54,642 nt of DNA from assembly GCA_048772705.1 (NCBI GenBank), contig JBLWGC010000220.1, positions 1-54,642 of the forward strand, read 5' to 3'. Position 1 is the stretch's first letter. Each line of letters begins with the position of its first letter. Both the position numbers and the translations under genes were made by a program. Under the pieces are notes generated by a model, which saw nothing but the letters and a program-made list of their open reading frames with translations, searched no databases and was not told the origin of the DNA. The stretch is from Leidyana gryllorum EB-2025a. Taxonomy: Eukaryota > Apicomplexa. This document shows, in pieces, positions 1 to 9,500 of the stretch.

Positions 1-1037
1 GCGGCATCGAGGAGTTCGAAACTGCAACAGCAGCACTGCCGGGGTCCTGACACTCTGCATTGAAGGCCGCAAGGTGAAGAAGCTACAGCCCACTAGCGGC
101 GAATGCCGAATCTTCAATTTGCTATCTACGCTCGATGCTTCCATCTTTAGGGCTTGAAGTTCAGCGTCGCAAAGTGAATGGAAAGCTTGTTGATTGGTGG
201 GAGCATTATTCTTTGAATATCACACTTGGCTGCAGTCCACTGCGTAAGTGGTCTGAGTATTGAGAAATCAGTTGACAGACATCCGCTCATTGAGCTGACG
301 TAATGCTTCGCCGACTGCGTGCACAAAAGGAATTTTCCAAGATCTGAGTAATCCGTCCTTTCGACTCCACAATGTGACAAGCACATTGGCCGAGTCACGA
401 CGGAAGGCCGCATTGCAAATGTAACAAACACCTCAAACGGCTCACCCGGCTGAGTTGCCAGCCGTTCATTTTGAAAGTTTCGCAGGCCGAGAGAGCAAAC
501 GTGATGGAAGAGTGCGCAACTCTAACAAGAAGCATCCGAACTAGGTGCAGGATGTAGTCAATTCCGGGGCAGGCGTGTGATATTCCTACAGGATGGGGCG
601 TATCAGGCCAATCACCTCTTGAGTCGCCCGTAGTTAGCACTCCCATCACTGCTCCGAAGGATGTTAATCGACTCCAACAGTGAACCATCTTGGACGACAC
701 GGCTCTCCTCTTTTCAGACCAGGATGACAATTGTTACAGTCAGCTGAGGTGCCAAGGTGTCTTTCATATTCTAATTAGGATAGATAAACGGGTCGCATCT
801 TATCATTGACACGGCTGATATGCTCCAATCTCCCGTGCCCCGAACCTCATGAGCTCCCTTAGCCTGAGCTCAGACCTGTGGCCTCCTGATCATCCCTCTC
901 AACATGAGACCATAGCCCAACGCGATCCCTTGTGTGCGTGTCTCTGTCCCACTGGACGCACTTAATGATTCGGAAGTTCATTTGATCAAAGATACCCTCA
1001 AGACCACTACTTTTCCGGTGATCAGACTAAGTCGAAG
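1..1037. other. No gene recognised
   Basis: Only short open frames without recognisable similarity or codon pattern are visible on either strand. The right end of this stretch, from about 930, is the upstream part of a duplicated unit that recurs near 1520 and precedes the first small Gly/Pro-rich peptide gene. The window starts abruptly, so a terminal exon or UTR of an outside gene cannot be excluded. Confidence 0.5.
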
Positions 1038-1160
1038 ATGCACAAAGGACCTGGCGCACCCAATAATGGCCCGAGCCCTAGCCCCAACAAGGGAGCCTCT
1101 GGGCCCAACAATCATGGACCGAGCGGACCTGGTGGTCCAGGAGGCCCCGGACGTCGCTGA
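1038..1160 (+). CDS. Small Gly/Pro/Asn-rich peptide, copy 1
   Basis: Forty codons starting MHKGPGAPNNGP and ending GGPGGPGRR. The peptide is almost entirely Gly, Pro, Asn, Ser and His with a dibasic C-terminus; there is no signal peptide or membrane segment. The reading is supported by a second copy 600 bp away that keeps the same frame: the two differ by a few substitutions and one 9 bp (three-codon) gap, and both end at the same stop after RR. A third, more diverged relative with the same GGPGG...RR ending lies at 33167-33322. I do not recognise the family. It could be a structural, metal-binding or secreted-by-other-route peptide, or a small terminal exon. The frame is open upstream of the ATG in both copies, but the upstream residues do not match, which favours this ATG as the start. 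Confidence 0.6.
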   Translation: MHKGPGAPNNGPSPSPNKGASGPNNHGPSGPGGPGGPGRR

Positions 1161-1635
1161 TTTCTAGGTTTTGGAGGCTCATTTTGTCTACGGGGCGGTT
1201 GACGTTGTATTGTGAGAGCTGCAGTCGTTCGCGCAGGTGGTCATTACTTTTTGTGTGAGGGCAGTGACAGGTTGTCTCAACTGAATCCTTCCGCCGCAGA
1301 AATTGCCTCATCTATTATGTCTTGACAGTAGTCCAGAATGATGGCCGATTCTGAACAGACACTGGATGATTATTGATGCGCCTAATTCGCCAGTAAGTTA
1401 GAAGAACAGAAGGGCGCACGTGTGTGCTCGGTAGAGGCCGTGTCTGTATCGGGCCAAGCTCTGGGCTTTGAGGACCTCCGCAGTCGGGTGGATCTCACAG
1501 ATTAGCATTCTTGACAACAAGGTTGCTCGTGTGCGCGTCTCTGTTCCACATCACAGTCCATTTGTATAGATTGGTGATACGTCGTTCAGTCTGACACAAG
1601 CGCGCCACCCGCACACCGATCACTTTGAATTGAAG

Positions 1636-1749
1636 ATGCACAAAGGACCTGGCGCACCCAATAATGGCCCGAGCCCTGGCCCAAACAAAGGACCCTCTGG
1701 GCCCAGCAATCATGGCCCCGGTGGTCCAGGCGGCCCCGGACGTCGCTGA
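1636..1749 (+). CDS. Small Gly/Pro/Asn-rich peptide, copy 2
   Basis: Thirty-seven codons, again beginning MHKGPGAPNNGP and ending GGPGGPGRR. Compared with copy 1 it lacks three codons just after the central NHGP motif and carries several substitutions, some of which change residues (Ser to Gly, Ala to Pro, Asn to Ser), so the composition is kept while the exact sequence drifts. The in-frame gap and shared stop support translation. Function unknown. The same duplicated flanks as copy 1 surround it, so the pair probably arose by local tandem duplication and is likely expressed in the same way. Confidence 0.6.
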   Translation: MHKGPGAPNNGPSPGPNKGPSGPSNHGPGGPGGPGRR

Positions 1750-3332
1750 GTTCTTGATTTTGGAGGCTCACTTTTTCTACGGGGCGGCGGAAGTTGTATT
1801 GTGACAGCAGCAGTCGTTCGCGCAGGAATTCAGTACTTTTTGTGTGAGGGCAGTGACACGTTGTATCAACCAGCATGATTTGTCCCACAATTGGCTCGAC
1901 TGGTGTATCTGTCCTCAATGTGCTTAGATGTGTTGTCGCAAATGGGGCTCGTGGGGACTATGATTTGCAATATGCTTCGATCAAGTAGGTAGAGTGTTTG
2001 TGTTCATATGCGACCGCAGATCAATGTATGACACGAACCCAGTGGAGTACACAAGGGTGCTTCTCTGATGGTTCTTCGATGATGGATGATCCCTGAGGCT
2101 CGGAAGTTGGTATGTTTCATTGTACTTTGATGAGAGTGAACTTGGTCGCTTGGCATTTGATTATCCAAGATGTGAGAAATTCAGACACTTTCAGTAATCA
2201 TTGACGTTTGGTGAGTTGTGGTGGAGGTTTGTATAGGGTTGACAGAGGTCACATCCGGTAAAATTCATTCCGTTCCATCCAATTTGTGGTATCGGCACTC
2301 GAAGGGAGTCCCAATCAGCTTATGAAACCCCGACTATCCATCTATCTATCTGTCGATGGATAAGCCTTCAACACTGTTTCGCCTACGGCTCAGTTAGCTG
2401 TAGCTTCTTGTCTTTGGTAACTATTGTCTGTCTGTCTGTCTGTCTGGTGGGATCGCCGAGGAAGATCTTGGGGGTCGTCCAGCTTTGACGGCTCTGCGCT
2501 TGTTTTGGTGGTGTATATTGGGTCGTAGACGTTTGATAGCTAATTCGTGGAAATGCGGGTGATCGATATCCGGCTGTTATCGTAAGGAGAAGAGCGCACA
2601 AGGCTCGCCAGCCACCTATTGAGTGACAAGGCGAGCCGGTCCACGAAGCTGGGTGGGAGTTGAAGATGTCGAGAGGGTCGGTCATCTAAGCCATAGTGTA
2701 GCCACATCTGAGGCCAGGCGCCCACCTCTGTTCGAGGATTTGAAGCATCCACGAGGTGTCTCGCAGACAGAAGCTCCAGAATTACCCCCACCTCTGGACG
2801 TTGAAGGTGAGTGTGTTCCCACGTGAATGGAGCGACTTCCCATTCCCCTTCAAAAATCTGAGTCGTCTACTGCTTGCTACAAGTCTTCTCCAGCTCGTTA
2901 TAGTTGAAGTCTGAGTTCGGTGCCACAATTATGTGCGCGCATTGGGCTTCGTGCGAGGCTTGCAGCTTTATGGCTCTCACCCGTTGTAGAGTTTGTGGCC
3001 GAACAAACGGGGTATCTCTGTGGTGTTAACTTCATCAAAAGCGGGCGAAGCTCATGCCTGACAGTTTGGTGAAGGTAACAGGTCCTGTGTGGTTCTGTAA
3101 AGGGCATTATGCCTCGTGAGGCCCTCCGGGAGCGTCGTGGAAAGACTTGCAGACACTCAGTCAGTGGTGTTCTGTACCGCGTCATTCCACCGCAAAGCCA
3201 CCTCAGGACTTGTTTGGTGCGTTTGACTGCGCTTCTCGCCCCCGTTGGGCAGATAGATGTCCATTCCCCCCCCCTGTCGGACTTCTTCGTCTTCTTCTCT
3301 CCTGACAGTCTCCATTACACATGTTGCTATCG
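1750..3332. other. Gene-poor stretch with microsatellite and hairpin
   Basis: No convincing gene is seen. The first 130 bp belong to the duplicated peptide-gene unit. Further on are a TGTC microsatellite (2425-2446), a TCTA-like short run near 2339-2353, and a perfect 8 bp inverted repeat GGCTCGCC/GGCGAGCC (2602-2609 and 2630-2637) with a 20-base loop. The right part is the 3' flank of gene A on the minus strand. Confidence 0.5.
2425..2446 (+). repeat. TGTC tetranucleotide microsatellite
   Basis: About five and a half TGTC units. The complementary CAGA run appears at 22921-22944, just past the stop codon of gene E. Confidence 0.85.
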
Positions 3333-6269
3333 TTATCCCTTGGGCGTAGATGGGCCTGCCCCACGGAGGCACCTCACGAACCTGAGTACGCGGGTACGCT
3401 GCTGAGCTTTACCGGCTTTGGCCGCCACAGCCTGAGGAGTGACTTGAACCGTTGTAAAGGAAGTCCAGATCGAACTTTGATGCGCCGCCTGCAGTTTCGC
3501 CCTCCGTTCATTTTCATCCCAGTCGATCATCTGCAGTGCGCATCTTTTCTTGAACGATAGCGGCGGCTCCCGTTCGACACCGATCCACGCAACTCTTCTC
3601 CAATCAATGAATGGTGCGAAGACTTTCAAATAGGTCCCCGGCTTCGGGGAGTCCTCCTCGAAAGCGAAAAAGGCGGCCTCGAAATTCTGCTCCGGTGGCC
3701 CCCGTTGCTCTCTCAAGCGTTCCAGCACCCGGACAAACGATAGAATTTCGACTCCACTCGAGCGTTTCAAGGGATACGAATACACTCCGTACACGTTGTT
3801 CCCCGTGCGAACGATGTCGTAATGATTCTCGCTGTCGGTTTCGAGAGGCTCCTCCTCGGCCATCCACAACTCGTGCATCATCCGGTACAGATACGGTGCA
3901 AGTGGGCGACTCCGTCGAAACTGATGCAGTTTTCGCCACACTGGCTGGACTATTTCTCGCCAGTTTGAACACTGCCCGCTTGTGAGGCGGTCCAACCCAG
4001 GCAACAGCTCCAACAGCCAATGCCGCTTGAACTCGTAACCGCACTTCTCGGCCAGGGCGTTCACGGCCACACGCAACTCCACCGGAAGCGGATGAAAATC
4101 ATCATTGACGTCCACGAGCTCGGAGTCGAGAGACGCGAGCAACTTTCCTTTCTCCGGAGTCCACTCGCGGAGCTCATCCATTCTCAGCGACAATCGCCAC
4201 TCACCACCGTCATCGAAGTGCACTACCGTAAACGGTAAGCCCAATACACTCCAGTCGGGTGATCCCGATTCACCCCAGTCCAGGGAGGCGCATGCTGCGG
4301 CTGTTGTCGAGTGGGCCTCGGAGGAGCAGTCGTCGGCTGAGGTTCGATCAGTCCTTCCTGGATAATGAAGGCACATTGCGTTATTCCTCAAATCGAGAGA
4401 AGTGCAGTCGAAAAACACTTTGCGGATGTTCTCATACACCCGTTTAGACCAGAATCGGTCGGGAGAATTCAGGATTTTCGCGAAATCCTTCCGCAGCCAT
4501 TCTCCCCACTCTCCTTCTATTCGTTCGAACAGTGGCGGGATTGCTATTTCCAACTCTTCAGTATCATTCTCCGATGAGAGAGTCGCTAGAGATTCGAGCA
4601 CAGATGCGAAAGGATATTCTCCATTCACTCTGTTCTCCACCACTTGGCTTAACTTATCCACATGAGTGGCAGGGGGCTGCCCGTTCAACTCGAAGGTGAC
4701 CACTGGGATGCCATCCTCCACGCCAGGCGGCGGGAACGCCTGATCTCTTATATACGAGTCCGGTGAGACAACATTTTGCTGACCCGCACTTCCAGAAACA
4801 GACTCTGACTCTGTAATACCCACCGAGTGGTCCACATCTCTGTGCGAGCCCGGCGAGAGAGCACCTCGTTGGCCCCCATAATTCTCGTCTGATCGGGGAG
4901 AAGACTGTGAGAGAGAGTCCCCCTGTGTGGCAGCCAACCATTCGTGCAGATCCGTGTACGTTCCCGGGGACGGAGGTTCTGCTTGAACTCCAGAGTTCCC
5001 GTGTGATGGAGAAGGAGACGCCAACAATGCGTACAGATCCGCGTTGGAGCCCGGGGAGAGAGGTTCTAGTTGAACCCGATAGTTCCCGTGTGATGGCGAC
5101 GGAGAGGCCACCAGTTCGTACAGATCAGCGTAGGAGCCCGAGTCAGAAACCGCTGACTGAACCTCAATTTCGAGTGGTTCGGAAACCGCTGGTTGAGCCT
5201 CAATTTCGAGTGGAGACTCCGTCATGTGAGCCTCAAGCGCCTCATCTGTGCACGGATCAACACTTTGCCGACCTTCAATCCCGCATGGTGACTGAGGCGC
5301 GTAGGAGGTCTGTGAGACAACACTTTGCGCACCCTCGATTGTAAGACCAGAGTCTGAGAGCACTCCTGCCCCTACAATAACCCGCAATTCGTACACCTGC
5401 GGGTACGAACCGGGTGAGGGGATAATGCCTTGTTGACCCTCACTTTCGTGTGGAGGCTGAGAGGCATATTCGATGATGGTGTAGGCCTGCGGTTGCACCT
5501 GATCGCTATGTGTCTCCATTCCGTATGGTTGCAAAGACACTGCACCCATCACGGCCTCATCTGTGTAGGAGGCCTGTGAGAGAGCACTGTAATGGCTCTC
5601 ATCACCGGATGGCGACGGAGGGAGATACACCGTCGCCATGTGGGGTGGCGACTGAGGCAAAGTTGGGAAGGAGTCGAGAGAAACCTGCTGCTGCCTGGTT
5701 GGGCTAGTCGACTCGAGCGAAGATTGGCAGCCAGTGTCCTCAACGGGTGCAGAATCGGCTAAAGTCTCGCTGAATACCTGATCGGGGCTCATCGAAGGGG
5801 GACTACTACTCGCCACAGAATCGAGTGATTGCACATCCCCCGCCAACACCTCCTCAGTCGCCAGGGCTTCCAAAGGATAGTTTAACTCTTCCTGAAGCAG
5901 TTCACTGAGCTCTTTGAAAACATTCGGGTGAAGGGGTGGAGAAAGTGCACCTATTGGGGATTGTCCGGGGATTGAGGACAGTGGGGATTGTAAGGACAAA
6001 GGAGGTAGTGGGGATAGTGCGGGCATTGAAGCCAGGGAGGCATTCTCGTCGGGGCCCCCGCCTTCGTAAGAAAATGTCTGCGACCCTCCGGGTGGGTGAG
6101 CTCTTTCTGCAGAAGGAGGATCTCGTTCGGGAGGATCTTCAGTGGGCGGAGTCGCACCGCCACTGTACCACGGCCGCGGCCAAGACGAAGACGCCAGGAC
6201 GCAACGCAGCAGTCGGAACTGGGAGGTCCTATGGCGTTCTGTAGCTCCAATCCGTACACCGACGCTCAT
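3333..6269 (-). CDS. Cluster gene A: leader, Pro/Ser repeats, A/B-type domain
   Basis: A 978-residue intronless frame from an ATG at 6269 to a TAA at 3333. The N-terminus (about residues 1-30) ends in LLRCVLASS, matching the LPCVLAS leader of the other cluster genes. Residues about 80-560 are low complexity, acidic and rich in Pro, Ser, Gln and Glu, with three or four degenerate repeats of about 30 residues containing ADLYALLASPSPSHGN. The last 400 residues form a globular domain also found in gene B: a WGEWLRKDF-like start, IRKVFFD, then FKRHWLL, IVQPVW, YLYRMMHELW and a TYLKVFAPFIDW box. I do not recognise the domain. It is likely a targeted or exported protein with a disordered middle and a globular tail. 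It is the last gene of the same-strand series. Confidence 0.85.
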   Translation of the reverse strand: MSVGVRIGATERHRTSQFRLLRCVLASSSWPRPWYSGGATPPTEDPPERDPPSAERAHPPGGSQTFSYEGGGPDENASLASMPALSPLPPLSLQSPLSSIPGQSPIGALSPPLHPNVFKELSELLQEELNYPLEALATEEVLAGDVQSLDSVASSSPPSMSPDQVFSETLADSAPVEDTGCQSSLESTSPTRQQQVSLDSFPTLPQSPPHMATVYLPPSPSGDESHYSALSQASYTDEAVMGAVSLQPYGMETHSDQVQPQAYTIIEYASQPPHESEGQQGIIPSPGSYPQVYELRVIVGAGVLSDSGLTIEGAQSVVSQTSYAPQSPCGIEGRQSVDPCTDEALEAHMTESPLEIEAQPAVSEPLEIEVQSAVSDSGSYADLYELVASPSPSHGNYRVQLEPLSPGSNADLYALLASPSPSHGNSGVQAEPPSPGTYTDLHEWLAATQGDSLSQSSPRSDENYGGQRGALSPGSHRDVDHSVGITESESVSGSAGQQNVVSPDSYIRDQAFPPPGVEDGIPVVTFELNGQPPATHVDKLSQVVENRVNGEYPFASVLESLATLSSENDTEELEIAIPPLFERIEGEWGEWLRKDFAKILNSPDRFWSKRVYENIRKVFFDCTSLDLRNNAMCLHYPGRTDRTSADDCSSEAHSTTAAACASLDWGESGSPDWSVLGLPFTVVHFDDGGEWRLSLRMDELREWTPEKGKLLASLDSELVDVNDDFHPLPVELRVAVNALAEKCGYEFKRHWLLELLPGLDRLTSGQCSNWREIVQPVWRKLHQFRRSRPLAPYLYRMMHELWMAEEEPLETDSENHYDIVRTGNNVYGVYSYPLKRSSGVEILSFVRVLERLREQRGPPEQNFEAAFFAFEEDSPKPGTYLKVFAPFIDWRRVAWIGVEREPPLSFKKRCALQMIDWDENERRAKLQAAHQSSIWTSFTTVQVTPQAVAAKAGKAQQRTRVLRFVRCLRGAGPSTPKG

Positions 6270-6480
6270 AAATTCGAAAAAAGAGCGAACTGGTCACAAA
6301 TGTGTACTGATGACTCGATTTTACTCAATCGCACCCGCACTCGCCGGCATCAGCCAAATAAATGCTCTGTGGTTCAACGTCTGATACCTCATAATTCTAA
6401 TAGTTTGTGGAAGACTACACGTGACGGTTGATCAAAATCTGACGAAAGTCGGACAATTCGGTGATGATGGCTTGAGTACT

Positions 6481-6517
6481 GTGTGGGTGTGTGTGTGTGC
6501 GCGTGTGTGCGCGTGCA
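6481..6517 (+). repeat. GT/GC-rich microsatellite
   Basis: Interrupted GTGTGTGTGT and GCGCGTGTGTGC runs lie immediately downstream of the stop codon of gene B (minus strand), so they would be CA-rich in its 3' UTR. Confidence 0.8.
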
Positions 6518-6524
6518 TGACCAT

Positions 6525-9500
6525 TTAACTGATGATTGCTATGGTGGTGACCGCAGCCGTCTCCGCGCCGGAGACTGTCTCCGGAATGGTCAGCGACTCG
6601 GCATCGGCATCGGATGGGGGAGCGACCCACTTGACTTGGGGTATGAGTGTTTCGAGAGCCTGCCAGTCCTTTGCTTGGCCACCAATAATTTGGTCATGTG
6701 CTGCTTGTATCATTTCTTTCTGTTCTTGACTGAGGGGAAGCTCCTGCACCTCATACTTTGCTAAGTGTCGAAGATTCAGCTGTCGATCCCCAATATCTCG
6801 TACAAAGTAAATGTCGGGGAAGTGGGGGGGGCCCCCCGGTAGTGGAGCAGTGAATATAATTTTTCTTTTTCCCGCGAGCCGCCAATAAAGGTATTTGAAA
6901 ACCGGTTTGTGGACAAATGGTGGCCGGAGCGACTTGAAGAGGTCCTCGTACACCAGTTCTGACAGCCATCTGTACAGTGAGAAGGCTAATGGATGCAGAT
7001 TTGGGTACCCGGCCAGGATGCCAAAGACAGGCGCAACGTGTTCCAGCCTTCCCTGCGGTGAGATCCAGTGGGTCAGATACTGGCGGCTTTCGTTCCAGAA
7101 GTTGAAACAGTCAGCAAAGTGACGGGTCGCGAGACGGAGCAATTGCTCTCTGACCTGTATTGGGAAGAAGAGCATCTCGACGGGGCAGCCGTTTGGGAAG
7201 GATGGGAAGGCATCAGGCAGATTTCTCCATGGGAGTTTGGAGCTCCAATTTCGCACTGTGGTGACTGAGACCGATATCTTCACATACTCTGGATCTCCCG
7301 TGGCTTCCAGTCTGTCAATATTCAGCAGTACATCGTTACGGAATGGCAGATTCGTCAGATTATAGAGTGATGGCTCCTTCCACAGATCAGAGATCTTCAC
7401 AACCATCTCCACCCTATTCTCGTCGAGATGGCCAATTCTCCCACCGGTCAGCACCCGACGGAACCTATCTTTCACGCGTTCGTCTGCAGTCGTCTTGTGC
7501 AGGTTATTGGCGAATTGTGGCAGCCACGCCTGTCTCGTCCCGACGGCTTCGACACACGGCGCCGTTGGGCGCCAATCGCTTGGATTTTCGACCAAATTCT
7601 CCTCTTTCCAATTCATCCCTGGGATGACGCGCGTCAGTAACGCCTTCTTGGCTTCCATGGGAAGATTCAGGTCTGCCTTCCTGATCAGATTCATGACCTC
7701 TTTCGCATCGCCAATTCCATAGAGGTCGAAGAAACGCGATGTCGCCATGTCCTTGATTGGAGCGCCATCTGTATGTTGTTCCGTCCCATAGAGTGCGTAA
7801 GTCAATCGAGGATTGTGTATCGAGGTGTGAGGCACCACTTGAAGTTGTGAGAAAGTCTCGGGGTCACTCCACATGGCGCATATTGAGAGGTGGGAGCCCT
7901 CAACCGCTGGTGCACATCCGGGTTCCGGCAACCGTGGATCATTAAAGTCGACAAAGATCGTATTGAGCCAGAACCATAGCTGAAACGCGAACTTGCGACA
8001 CATCGAATTGGTCTCAATCAGCCGTAGTACCGTGTGACTCAACTGGTTCAGGTGGGCCCGAGTAAGTATTGGACCTAAAGGCTCCACGGCAGCTGAAACA
8101 GTGGTTGCCACGTACGTAGCCTCCGCACTTCCTCGCCAACCTTCCAGTATACACTTGAGATGCTCCAACGGTGGTCGCATACACAGGCTGAGTGGGATCC
8201 GGGGGTCCTGTGGCGGCTGAGAATTCCAGTTATCCACAGGTCGAGACGGCTGTGGGAGGTCGGTCGCCGTGGGGGGGGAGTTTCGTTGACGTTTCGAATG
8301 CCCTTGCGAGCCATTCGCATTCCGTCGTTTTCTCGCCGCACTCTGCGGTCTCCCCCTCTTCCAGAAAATGAACGGCACAAATTCGTCCAAATAGGTCTCT
8401 GGGCACTCAGCCCCCTTCTCGAAAGCCTCGAGAGCCCTCCCAAGCCGCGCTTGAGCCTCGATCATAGCGGACACTGAAGCTTCTTCTCCCATCGAACGCT
8501 TAGGATGCTTCCGCAGGAATATAATAAACCCTTTCTCCCTCTGGCTATCGACCAAGAAACGATCGGCAATGTAATGGTGGTCTTCCGTGCACCAGATTGA
8601 GTGCGACCGCGCCGCTCCCCCGACAACTGTGGGAGCGGGGTCACACAACCACCATCCATACATCAGCGAGTATAGGAAGGGTCCGAGATCCTGAAACCTT
8701 GGATTGCTGGCCAGCAGTTGCCATACGGGCTGCAGTATCTCGGACCAGTGTGTGCATTTGCCCTGCAACACTCTATCCAACATAGGCGACAACCGCAGCA
8801 GCCAAAACCGTTTGAACTCATATTTGAACTTCTCGGCCAGCTCGTTCACCTTGGCGCGGAAAGCTTGCGGGAGGGCAGAACTATCGTCATCGACATCCAC
8901 CAAGTTGCAGTTCTGAGACACGAGAGCTGTTGCTACTTCTGGGGTCCAGTGTTTGAGTTCTTCCAAGTCTATCTCGATGTTATGTCGAGACTCTCTTCGG
9001 TTTTTGATCAGTCTCACAGGAACACCCAGTTTGGTCCATGCGGACCACGAACCTCGGGGATGAAACGGCATACTAGCGGATGGGACATGGAGCCGCAGTA
9101 AGTTATCAACCACCGAAGCCGTGTTGGCCATGAAGAAGATCTTGCGAAGCCTATGGTACTCATGTCGCGGCCACCTCGTTCCCAGAGTGTACAGTCGGAC
9201 ACAGAAAACGTACCTCAACCAGTCTCCATATACTCCCCTCAGTCGTTTCATGCACATAGGAATGTGCTCTTCCGGAGAAAAGGCACGTGTGGGGCTCGCT
9301 TCAACACCATCGCCGCTCATCACCTCTGGGGCCGCCGACTTGTCGCCGCGACTCCTCGCTGTCGACGCAACAGCCGTATTGGGGCTATTTTGTTGAATGA
9401 CGCTGTACAAATCTTGTTGCGACAGCCTCATCGACAGCCCCTTCGCATTTGGCGACAGTGTGGCAGGCGACATCAGCAACTGTGGCACTTGTTGCGCCTT

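Larger units (their letters stand above)
930..1890 (+). repeat. Two-copy tandem duplication carrying small peptide genes
   Basis: Two units of about 350 bp start roughly 600 bp apart (about 930-1285 and 1520-1875). Each has a GTGTGCGTGTCTCTGTTCC-like stretch upstream, a small Gly/Pro-rich open frame, and a well-conserved stretch of about 130 bp after the stop codon (TTTTGGAGGCTCA, then CTACGGGGCGG, then CAGTCGTTCGCGCAGG, then TTTTTGTGTGAGGGCAGTGACA). The downstream block is conserved about as well as the coding part, so the duplicated unit includes flanking transcript or regulatory sequence. Confidence 0.8.

Noticed and set aside
934-1167. A 77-codon frame overlapping peptide gene 1
   Set aside because: It is not conserved in the second duplicated unit, whereas the short Gly/Pro frame is.
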